NCBI GenBank assembly: GCA_014380625.1
Contig: JACMJL010000338.1
Coordinates: 1-64,000, forward strand
Source of the DNA: Clostridiaceae bacterium
Lineage (GTDB): Bacteria > Bacillota > Clostridia > Clostridiales > Clostridiaceae
Reading direction: 5' to 3'
DNA length: 64,000 bases
The stretch's first letter is position 1. The number at the start of each line of letters is the position of its first letter. The translations under genes were made by a program, and so were the position numbers. A model generated the notes under the pieces. That model was not told the DNA's origin and did not search any database. It was given only the letters and a program-made list of their open reading frames with translations. Below, in pieces: positions 9,841 through 18,298 of the stretch.

Positions 9841-10938
9841 ATGAAGAAAGAAATTAAAATGTTCCACTTATCCAACTTTAAAAAAGTGGTATTTATTATT
9901 TTATGCGTTGTAGTATTAGCCTTGTTTGTTCAGCGCCTTTTCACTAGCAATAATATAGCGAGAAATGATGTGAGTTCTAATGAAAAAATCACAGAATCCA
10001 AGCCAACGAAGCCATTTAAAGTTGGGATTGTTCTTTCTATTGGAGGGCTAGGAGACAAGTCGTATAATGATTCAGCTTATAAAGGAGTTCAGCTGGCAGT
10101 AAAAAAGCTTGGAATAGAGTTTGATTATATAGAACCGTCAACAACAATAAATTCTGAGGTTAACTTAGGTGCCAACCACTTAAGACAATATGCAAAAGAA
10201 AAGTACGACCTTGTGATAGCTACAGGATTTTTATTGAAAGATGGATGTGAACAAGTTGCAAGGGAGTACCCCGATGTAAAATTTATTCTTATAGATTCAA
10301 TTGTCGATGCACCTAATGTTACTGATTTGGTATTTAAGGCAGAGGAGGGTTCATTTTTAGTTGGCTCCGTAGCAGGACTGGTAACTAAAACCAATGTAAT
10401 AGGGTATATTGGAGCACAGGATATACCATTCTTTAGAAAATTTCAAGGTGGATATATGCAAGGAGTAAGTTTAGTAAATCCTAAAGCTAAAGTTATTTCA
10501 AAATATGTAAATGGATTAAATCCTTTTCTAGTGCCAAATAGAGGTAATGAATTAGCAAATGAGCTTATTGACCAGGGTGCCGATGTAATATACACTGCGG
10601 CAGGGTCAACTGGAATAGGTGCAATAGAAGCCTGCAAAAAAAGAGGCGTATATGCCATAGGGGTAGACAATGATCAGGACTATATAGAAAAAGGTACTGT
10701 TATTACAAGTATGGTAAAAAAGGTAGATAAAGCGGTATATGATTCTATCGAATTAGCTGTAAAGGGAAATTTGAAACCAGGAATTCTTGAATTTGGAGTT
10801 TCAAATGGTGGTACGGATACAAGTGAATTTTTATATACTAAAGCTCAACTACCAGCAGGAACACTTGAAAAAATTAATGGAATAAAGAAGGATATAATAA
10901 GCGGAAAAATAAAAATTAAAACGGATAACATACCTTAA
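9841..10938 (+). CDS. BMP/PnrA-family substrate-binding protein with an N-terminal transmembrane anchor
   Basis: FKVGIVLSIGGLGDKSYNDSAYKGV, LIATGF, FILIDSIVDAPNV, GSFLVGSVAGLVTKTNVIGYIG, IGVDNDQDY. Hydrophobic N-terminal helix; no obvious lipobox. Confidence 0.85.
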   Translation: MKKEIKMFHLSNFKKVVFIILCVVVLALFVQRLFTSNNIARNDVSSNEKITESKPTKPFKVGIVLSIGGLGDKSYNDSAYKGVQLAVKKLGIEFDYIEPSTTINSEVNLGANHLRQYAKEKYDLVIATGFLLKDGCEQVAREYPDVKFILIDSIVDAPNVTDLVFKAEEGSFLVGSVAGLVTKTNVIGYIGAQDIPFFRKFQGGYMQGVSLVNPKAKVISKYVNGLNPFLVPNRGNELANELIDQGADVIYTAAGSTGIGAIEACKKRGVYAIGVDNDQDYIEKGTVITSMVKKVDKAVYDSIELAVKGNLKPGILEFGVSNGGTDTSEFLYTKAQLPAGTLEKINGIKKDIISGKIKIKTDNIP

Positions 10939-10963
10939 AATAAATGACTAGAAGGATGGTATT

Positions 10964-12616
10964 ATGAAAAAAATTTCATTTAGAAATGTAATCTTAGCTA
11001 TTACTTTCTTTACATACTTTATATTTTCCCTATTTCTATTTTTCTATTTTAATGATATTTATTATCAAAATGCAAAAGAAAAACTTATTGCTGAAAATAG
11101 CTTTTCAGCAAAGGCTGTTGGACAATTTTTAAATGCCGAAAAAGATACATTGGCAAAAGAGGCTAAGTTTGTTGCAAATTATCCCGCTGTATATTTTGCA
11201 TTTGTAAATAATAAATATGTAAATCTTTATTCAGATAAAGCCTTTAATATTAATAATTCAAATTTTGATGAGATGAGTAGCTATAAATATACGGAAATCT
11301 CCTATGAATTAAGTAGAGTTATTGGGAAAAATATATCTGACTCAGGTATGACTGACGTTAATATTGGCTTGTTTAATAAGGCTGCTATTTCCTTATCAAA
11401 TGTACCAGGGATTGAGAAAGACTATGAGGATACAGGACAAGAAAATTATATTAAATATATGGTTAGCGAGAATAATAAATATTCTAATGTAAAGCCAGTA
11501 GGTACAATAATTAGTAAAAACAACAAACTTTTTTTTAAGGGTGTGGATCGTGTTTATTCCACTGAACCTATGGGTGTGGCAGTTGTAACATTAGAACTGA
11601 AGGATTCCTTGCTTAATAAGATGAAAAAGGTTGTTAACAAAGAAATCGTTATTTTGGTAAATGATGAGGTCCAACTTTCCACTTTGGAAATGGAAAAACA
11701 CACATTTGCGGCTTCTAATTCAATCTTTAATAAAGGAAATGAATTTTTTAAGGTTTCTAATATAAAAGGCAGGGATATTGGGTATTCATTCTTCCCAATA
11801 TTTGATTTTAACAATAAGGTAATAGCTTATGTAGGTGTAGGTTTTGACATGAAAGTTGTAAAAGATAATTATATCAGCAATATGTCAAAATTCGTACCTG
11901 TTGAGATTTTTTCTTCACTTTTGTTGTTTATTATTTTGTTTATTATTACAAAACAAGTTTTTAAACCTTTTAGAAAAATAATTCATTTTACAGAGGAAAT
12001 TAATAAAGGAAATTACCACATAGATATGAAAAATACTAGAATACTTGAATTTAGCAAGATAATGGAAAGCATCAGCAAGATGTCTGAAACAATAAGACAC
12101 AGAGAAGAAGACCTTGTAAAATTGTCAACTATTGATAAGCTTACTCAAATTTACAATAGATTGAAAATAGATGATATTCTTAGAATAGAAATTGAGACTT
12201 CAAAACGATATGGTAATAGTCTATCTCTAATTATGATTGATATTGATCATTTTAAAGAGGTTAATGACACTTTTGGGCATGAAGTAGGGGATGTAGTCCT
12301 CAAGGAAGTTGCATCAGTACTGAAAAATAATATTAGGCAAACAGACTTTATTGGACGATGGGGAGGGGAAGAATTCCTAATAATATGTAATGGAACTAGT
12401 TTAGAAGGAGCCACTAACCTAGCAAATAAAATAAGACAAAAGTTAGAGGTATACAGATATTCTGTTACTGCTAATCAAACAGCTAGTTTCGGCGTAGCGA
12501 CATTTATAGAAGGTGAAGATAGTAAGGCCTTCTTTATAAGAGTAGATAAAGCATTATATAATGCTAAGAAATTAGGGCGAAACCGAGTTGAAGTAAGTAA
12601 CAGCAGTGATAATTAG
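10964..12616 (+). CDS. Membrane-anchored diguanylate cyclase (extracellular sensor, HAMP-like region, GGDEF)
   Basis: N-terminal TM, large periplasmic-type domain, second TM, GRWGGEEFLII active-site signature. Confidence 0.9.
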   Translation: MKKISFRNVILAITFFTYFIFSLFLFFYFNDIYYQNAKEKLIAENSFSAKAVGQFLNAEKDTLAKEAKFVANYPAVYFAFVNNKYVNLYSDKAFNINNSNFDEMSSYKYTEISYELSRVIGKNISDSGMTDVNIGLFNKAAISLSNVPGIEKDYEDTGQENYIKYMVSENNKYSNVKPVGTIISKNNKLFFKGVDRVYSTEPMGVAVVTLELKDSLLNKMKKVVNKEIVILVNDEVQLSTLEMEKHTFAASNSIFNKGNEFFKVSNIKGRDIGYSFFPIFDFNNKVIAYVGVGFDMKVVKDNYISNMSKFVPVEIFSSLLLFIILFIITKQVFKPFRKIIHFTEEINKGNYHIDMKNTRILEFSKIMESISKMSETIRHREEDLVKLSTIDKLTQIYNRLKIDDILRIEIETSKRYGNSLSLIMIDIDHFKEVNDTFGHEVGDVVLKEVASVLKNNIRQTDFIGRWGGEEFLIICNGTSLEGATNLANKIRQKLEVYRYSVTANQTASFGVATFIEGEDSKAFFIRVDKALYNAKKLGRNRVEVSNSSDN

Positions 12617-12617
12617 T

Positions 12618-12669
12618 GTTAAAGGAGTTGACTTAAAATAATTAATTGTTTTAAGTCAACTCCTTTAGT
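12618..12669. terminator. Bidirectional terminator hairpin
   Basis: TAAAGGAGTTGACTTAAAA ... TTTTAAGTCAACTCCTTTA between convergent ORFs. Confidence 0.85.
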
Positions 12670-12677
12670 ATTATGAA

Positions 12678-13046
12678 CTAATGATGACCATGCCCGCCAT
12701 GGCCATAGTAACCTCCATAGTAACCACCATATGGGAAACCGCCATAAGGATAACCGCCATAAGGATAACCGCCCCATCCAAATTGTCTAGAATCATCACT
12801 ATCTCTATTCGAATAATCACTTAAATTACCTTGATCCTGTTGAGGATAATTATAATCCATAGGATAGCCCATTTGTCCAGTCATTGGTTGTTGATTAGAT
12901 TGCTGGTACATCATATTAGGATTCATACACATCCCTTGACTCAGATAAGGACATGGTTGACCCATTGGCATTTGTTGTTGGTCAATTTCCTGAGTTTCCA
13001 TATTCATATTCACATTTACATTGTCTTGCATTTCCCTGTAGAACAT
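12678..13046 (-). CDS. Gly/Tyr-rich repeat protein, possibly spore-coat-like
   Basis: C-terminal WGGYPYGGYPYGGFPYGGYYGGYYGHGGHGHH; Gln/Met-rich N-terminal half. Confidence 0.6.
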   Translation of the reverse strand: MFYREMQDNVNVNMNMETQEIDQQQMPMGQPCPYLSQGMCMNPNMMYQQSNQQPMTGQMGYPMDYNYPQQDQGNLSDYSNRDSDDSRQFGWGGYPYGGYPYGGFPYGGYYGGYYGHGGHGHH

Positions 13047-13172
13047 TGTAAACCTCCATTAATTTTACTACTCTAATATAATATGAATTATATAAAAATG
13101 TGTTACTCATGTTTAATTTAAGTTAAAAGAAAATATATGGAGAAAACTTTCTCAAAGTGTTATTTTAATAGT

Positions 13173-14492
13173 TTATTGTTTAGGGTCTATATTCAACGTG
13201 AAGGTATTTTTAATATCCTCAGCTGTTGTGGAGGTATTAATCTTTACCGAAAACAAACCAAGGGATTTATTGTAACATTCAATGGTCATATCATTAAAAA
13301 CTAAATTCTCATCTTTAAGTGCTTGTAAGATAGTTATACTTTTATCTATAAACTCATTTTTTGTTATTTCTGTGCTTACAGTTCCCGATGTATCACCAAT
13401 TGATATAGTATATACTAGCTTAGAGGCTTCCTTATTATTTACAAAGTGAGAATATGAAATCTTTCCACTTGCACCACTAAATTCATCGGATTTTGATATT
13501 TCAAGTGTATTAACCTCAAAGTTTTTTTCGTGAATGTACACATGTAGGATATCTTTATTCAAAGCACGAATAAGGGTATTATTTATCTTTGTTTCTGTTT
13601 TAGCAATAAACTGATTTTCCAAAAAAGTTTGATAGTCGTCTTTAACCCGTCCATTTGGATAGAAGGTTATTGTTGAGTACGTTGATTCTCCTCCATACTT
13701 TGCAAAATATTCTGCTACATATGCCTTTTCATGAGAATCAAAATGTATTTCAATAAATTGTAGTATACTCTTTTGGTACTTTTCAGAAACATATCTATCT
13801 GACTTAGAATAATTTATTAAATAACAAATGGGGTTACCAACATATCTACTGTAAATAAAAACTCCGGACAGAAAGATCATGCTTGTAAGGATAATTGGCA
13901 ATAATCTGTTTCTTAAACTATCATTGTTATCCTTCTCAGTTAATATGATCGCTGCTTTTATTGCGAGGGAAGACAGGATTAATGAATAAATTGCAAAATT
14001 AAAAGCAAAAGATAACTTTGATAAATGTATATCTGAAACACTAGTATTGATACCGGATAAGTTTTTCATAATCCAACCAATAGGCAGAACTAGAGCACCT
14101 ATTAAGCTTAAACTAAAGGAGAAAATTAATATTTGTAATGATTGTTTATAAAATATCCTGCATAAGAATGGAACTATAACGAGAAGTGGAATTGTTAATA
14201 GAAACCCTGAATTGGTTAAAGTTAAAAATACTGCTGCAAATATACTAACAATAATTGTAGTTAATTTAATTTTATTCTGATATCTTACAACAGCTTTAAT
14301 CGTATCCTCAATGTTCTTTTCCGATCCTTTAACATTTTTAGTGTCGTCATAATCTTCTTTTAATTTATTATAGTATGATTTACAACTTTTACAGTTATGT
14401 AAATGTTCTGATAAAAATTTATTGCTTTCTTCATTTACTAGCTCTTCAATATAAAGTGGTATTAAGTCTTCAACTAATGGACAATTATTCAT
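13173..14492 (-). CDS. Anti-sigma factor with N-terminal zinc-finger-like motif and TM helices
   Basis: CPLVEDLIPLYIEELVNEESNKFLSEHLHNCKSCKSYY; multiple hydrophobic helices; overlaps the upstream sigma gene. Confidence 0.75.
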   Translation of the reverse strand: MNNCPLVEDLIPLYIEELVNEESNKFLSEHLHNCKSCKSYYNKLKEDYDDTKNVKGSEKNIEDTIKAVVRYQNKIKLTTIIVSIFAAVFLTLTNSGFLLTIPLLVIVPFLCRIFYKQSLQILIFSFSLSLIGALVLPIGWIMKNLSGINTSVSDIHLSKLSFAFNFAIYSLILSSLAIKAAIILTEKDNNDSLRNRLLPIILTSMIFLSGVFIYSRYVGNPICYLINYSKSDRYVSEKYQKSILQFIEIHFDSHEKAYVAEYFAKYGGESTYSTITFYPNGRVKDDYQTFLENQFIAKTETKINNTLIRALNKDILHVYIHEKNFEVNTLEISKSDEFSGASGKISYSHFVNNKEASKLVYTISIGDTSGTVSTEITKNEFIDKSITILQALKDENLVFNDMTIECYNKSLGLFSVKINTSTTAEDIKNTFTLNIDPKQ

Positions 14493-14967
14493 TACTATAC
14501 TCCTTTCTCAACCTTTCTTTTACTCGATAAAAAGTCACTCTACAATAATTCTCAGTACGCCCAACTACTCTACCTATTTCTTTGAAGGATATTCCACTAC
14601 TTAATCTAAGCTTAAGAATATGGCAAATTGGTGGATCTAAAGATGCTATATAGTACAATATCTCCTCGGCGATAAGCTTGTCCAAAGTATCGCTATCAAT
14701 TCCTATTGAATTATTATGTAGGCTGTCTATATCCACCGTTAATTTATTCTTTTTTAGATAATTGTAATATTCATATTTTGCAATTGAAAACAACCAAGTT
14801 TTAAAAGAGGAGGTTCCTTTAAAGCTATCAATACTTTTCATTGCTTGTATAAAAGCATTCTGGATAATATCCTCTACAACATCCTCATGACAACCTAATT
14901 TAATTAAAAACTTATTAAGATCGAAATAGTATACAAGATATATACACTCTATGTCATAATTCATCAA
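14485..14967 (-). CDS. ECF-type RNA polymerase sigma factor
   Basis: DVVEDIIQNAFIQAMKSIDSFKGTSSFKTWLFSIAKYEYYNYLKK and HILKLRLSSGISFKEIGRVVGRTENYCRVTFYRVKERLRKEY. Confidence 0.88.
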   Translation of the reverse strand: MMNYDIECIYLVYYFDLNKFLIKLGCHEDVVEDIIQNAFIQAMKSIDSFKGTSSFKTWLFSIAKYEYYNYLKKNKLTVDIDSLHNNSIGIDSDTLDKLIAEEILYYIASLDPPICHILKLRLSSGISFKEIGRVVGRTENYCRVTFYRVKERLRKEYSNE

Positions 14968-15156
14968 TTCACCTCTTTTATATGTAGGAAAGAGCTCTTC
15001 ATATATTAGTGGACCTAAATATGGGTTTCGTTACAGTTAATTAAATAATAATTTAGTACATTGAATAAAAAAAGAGCTGTTTAAAATTAAATACCCTAAG
15101 CAAAAGTAAGCAAAGGGTATTTGATATTAATAATATGAAAAGTTAGAAGGAATAGT

Positions 15157-16152
15157 TTAAGAACCTGAGGAGGCTGCTGCGGAAGCAGATGCCGCACATG
15201 CAGCTGCTATCATTGCTTGTTGCTGTGCAATAATTATTACATTTATGCTGTTACCTAAAGCAACTTCCAATACTCCTTTTTTTATTCCAGCTACATAAAA
15301 ATCTGCAACTAAGTTTGCTGCTAGAATAGATCTCATAGAAGTATCCAGACTCCAGAAACCATATCCATCTTGTTCTTTTATATAATCGTAGACTTGCTTT
15401 ACTTCATTAACGATTTTGTCTATATCTTGATTAATAAGTGTTAATACCCCTAAGGTTGCTAGTCCATTATATTGAAGTTTACATTTTTCTGACTTTAGTC
15501 CAAGATACAATTTCATAGCTCTTTTACACTTATCTATATTGAGTTCTTCTCCAATTGCAAGTATATGAGAAAGGGATTGAAGATCATTACCCTTGTGAAA
15601 CCCTTCTTGGTTTAATAGCTTATAGCATTTCTCAATTTCAGAATCCATTTGGAGTAAATCCAGATCAGTTGTGGCTAGCACAGCTGCAAAAACGTAATCA
15701 TCAGGAGACGTTAGCCAAAAATGATTTTTCTTCATATTTTTATATAGATCATTCATTCTTAAGATTCTATTACTCCATTGATCCATAGGTATTTCCTTAG
15801 CTATGGCGTAAGCCGCCAAAGGAAGATAGGTGCTATTTTTAAAGCCTTCGCTTCTCATTTGCTCATAAACTGAAAGAATATTTTTGAAAAAGCCCTTGTA
15901 ATCCCCTTCCAAGGATAAAAGGCTTGATAAAATAAACAAATTAGTTCCTCTAAAATAAGAAGTAAGTCCAGTATTTGATTTTATATGTTTATTTATTTCT
16001 TTAAGCGCTTCTATATCAATTTGTTTACCTTTAGTTGCATGAACCATTGCCCCAAAATGCTTTACAATACTAGTCTCCCATTTAAATCCCTTTTTAAGCT
16101 GATAAAAGTTTTCAACCATTAAATCCGCCTTTTCTTTTAATAGACTATCCAC
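15157..16152 (-). CDS. DUF4003-family protein
   Basis: Helical protein with MDSLLKEKADLMVENFYQLKKGFKWETSIVKHFGAMVHATKG...; low-complexity AACAASASAAASSGS tail. Confidence 0.65.
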   Translation of the reverse strand: MDSLLKEKADLMVENFYQLKKGFKWETSIVKHFGAMVHATKGKQIDIEALKEINKHIKSNTGLTSYFRGTNLFILSSLLSLEGDYKGFFKNILSVYEQMRSEGFKNSTYLPLAAYAIAKEIPMDQWSNRILRMNDLYKNMKKNHFWLTSPDDYVFAAVLATTDLDLLQMDSEIEKCYKLLNQEGFHKGNDLQSLSHILAIGEELNIDKCKRAMKLYLGLKSEKCKLQYNGLATLGVLTLINQDIDKIVNEVKQVYDYIKEQDGYGFWSLDTSMRSILAANLVADFYVAGIKKGVLEVALGNSINVIIIAQQQAMIAAACAASASAAASSGS

Positions 16153-16317
16153 ATAATCGCCCCCATTATATTAGTTAATTTAAGTATAGTTATTTGAGGA
16201 AAAAAATTCAATGTGTTTATTCATAGATTATTATCAAATTAGACATTGTAGTGTCACATAAAAGACTTATTATTAATACATAGGATCCCCCTATAAAATA
16301 GATACCCACTCTTAGCA

Positions 16318-16347
16318 CTAGTTTTGACACTGGTGTTATTTTTTTAC
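16318..16347 (+). terminator. Intrinsic terminator-like hairpin
   Basis: CACTAGT-TTTGAC-ACTGGTG followed by TTATTTTTTT. Confidence 0.5.
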
Positions 16348-16439
16348 CTTAAACTAATTTGAAGTTGGTAATGTTTGTAACTATTTACATCAGGATGTTT
16401 TACTTGTCTTTGACCGTCACTATACATCTAATCCTTTGA

Positions 16440-16590
16440 TAAATAAAATAAACTCTTTAAAAAGTTTTTTATAGTAACTTTATTATACTTCATAAAAGCT
16501 GAAAGAGTTCAATGATCTGGGCAAATTTTTTTCACCAGCCACATTAATTCAATATTCTTTCTTGTTTCCGTCTCCATCCTACGAGAGCTC
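16440..16590 (-). pseudogene. Decayed transposase fragment (IS1182-family-like)
   Basis: Reverse-complement translation gives SSRRMETETRKNIELMWLVKKICPDH*TLSAFMKYNKVTIKNFLKS, resembling the conserved SRRIE...N.E.(M/I)WLL...PD..T...F..DN segment of IS1182 transposases, with an internal stop. Confidence 0.6.
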
Positions 16591-16894
16591 CTTATAGTAT
16601 ATATTCTATACTAAAGAGGATTTTAAAATGCTGGATAAGGCTGATAGGTAAGTTATTATATTTGATGAATTAGTAAAGGCGTGAGGAAATTCGAAAGCTG
16701 CAATTATTAACTGCATTACATGGGTTTAGACAAGGTAAATGAGTGTTGAACAGGATGTGTGATGCAGAAGAAATATTGGCAAGACATATGACTAAAGTAA
16801 AATATTAAGAAGATTGAAAAGTAGAAATATGCGAGTGTTTTATTTTACTATAGTATATAATTAATATAAAGTGTTATAACATGAGGTGAGGTTA

Positions 16895-17074
16895 ATGAGT
16901 TTAGCAGGAAAATTAATAAAAGATTTTGAAACACTTCAAGAAGATAAGAAAATGGAAGTAATAGATTTTGTTGCATTCGAATGTTATACACCAGAACAAT
17001 TTGACAAGAAGAGTGGTAGTCCTATAAAACTTAGTATTTTAGCAAGAGAACCATGGCTTTTTAATATGCAATAA
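16895..17074 (+). CDS. Small protein with N-terminal DUF2281-like segment
   Basis: LIKDFETLQEDKKMEVIDFVAFE resembles the DUF2281 N-terminus; RBS GAGGTGAGG. Confidence 0.45.
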   Translation: MSLAGKLIKDFETLQEDKKMEVIDFVAFECYTPEQFDKKSGSPIKLSILAREPWLFNMQ

Positions 17075-17151
17075 GTAATGCTGGACAATATTATATATAT
17101 AATATTTTATTTTGAAAGTGTGTATAAATAAAAATATAGAATGAGGTGTTT

Positions 17152-17853
17152 ATGAAAATTTATGCTGTAAGAACTTTAGATATTAGCGAAGAAAAGATAG
17201 AAAAAATATGTTTATTGATTCACTCAGGGAAACGATTTAAAATTAAAAGATTTATTAATAAAGAAGATAAGGTAAGAGCATTAATTGGAGAAATATTAAT
17301 AAGAAGTATAATTTTCGAAAAATTAAATATTCAAAATAAATATATAACGTTTGAGAAGAATCCATACGGGAAACCATATCTAAAAGGGCATCCAAAATTT
17401 AATTTCAACATATCTCATTCCGGAGATTTTGTGGTATGTGCTATTGATGATAAACCAATTGGAATTGACATTGAAGAGGTAAAGTATATTGAATATAAAG
17501 ATATAGCTGAAAGCTTTTTTTCAGTAAGTGAACTTGATTATATTGTTGAAGAAGATTTAAACATTCAATTAAATAAATTTTATGAAATATGGACATTGAA
17601 AGAAAGCTATATTAAATGTTGTGGACAAGGTTTATCAATACCATTAAAATCATTTTCTATCGATATAGATAAATATGAGAATATTAAAGTGATTATTGAT
17701 GATGAACATAAGGAACATATATTTAAGAAATTTGACATAGGGCTAGGTTATAAAATGGCTGTGTGTTCTCTAAATAAAGAGATTTCAAATAACATAATAA
17801 TGATTGATCAAAATAGCTTAATTAATAACTATTCAAAATTTAACATGGAGTAA
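17152..17853 (+). CDS. 4'-phosphopantetheinyl transferase (Sfp-type)
   Basis: FNISHSGDFVVCAIDDKPIGIDIEEV and FYEIWTLKESYIKCCGQGLSIPLKSF. Confidence 0.92.
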   Translation: MKIYAVRTLDISEEKIEKICLLIHSGKRFKIKRFINKEDKVRALIGEILIRSIIFEKLNIQNKYITFEKNPYGKPYLKGHPKFNFNISHSGDFVVCAIDDKPIGIDIEEVKYIEYKDIAESFFSVSELDYIVEEDLNIQLNKFYEIWTLKESYIKCCGQGLSIPLKSFSIDIDKYENIKVIIDDEHKEHIFKKFDIGLGYKMAVCSLNKEISNNIIMIDQNSLINNYSKFNME

Positions 17854-17867
17854 GGGGAGTTATATTA

Positions 17868-18215
17868 ATGATATTATTTTGTTTGCCATTTGCAGGGGGA
17901 TCAGAAACCATTTATGGACATAGCATGGGTAGCCTTCTAGCTTATGAATTATATTATAAAGTAAGTGAGTTAAATCTTAGAAAACCAAGACATATATTTT
18001 TTTCGGGATATAGAGCACCAAGTATTATAAGAGAGAAAAAGAATATACATACTTTGCCTAATTATGATTTTATGAAAAAAGTAATGGAACTTGGTGGAAC
18101 ACCAGATGTGATAATGAATAATCAAGAGTTACTTCAAGTATTTCTTCCGATACTTCGAAGTGATTTTAAAATTTTAGAAACCTATAATTATAAAGAAAGA
18201 GAAGACTTTTCCTAA
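17868..18215 (+). pseudogene. Type II thioesterase remnant (internal deletion and truncated C-terminus)
   Basis: LFCLPFAGGSETIYGHSMGSLLAYELY joins the N-terminal strand directly to the nucleophile elbow; no C-terminal Asp/His region. Confidence 0.75.
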
Positions 18216-18220
18216 TTTTA

Positions 18221-18273
18221 ACACATTATTAATCATATGTAAAACCATAAATCTTAAATGATTAATAATATGT
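18221..18273. repeat. 16-nt imperfect inverted repeat downstream of the thioesterase remnant
   Basis: ACACATTATTAATCAT ... ATGATTAATAATATGT (15/16 complementary). Confidence 0.6.
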
Positions 18274-18298
18274 TAGACCTCCCTAAGAAATTGCGGGT

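Noticed and set aside
12721-12790. CRISPR-like short direct repeats (ataaggataaccgcc)
   Set aside because: They are in-frame codon repeats for GGYPYGG inside a coding region, without unique spacers.
12831-13076. Plus-strand ORF MILLRIIIIHRIAHLSSHW... opposite the Gly/Tyr protein
   Set aside because: Its His/Ile-rich low complexity is the antisense shadow of the repeat-encoding minus-strand gene.
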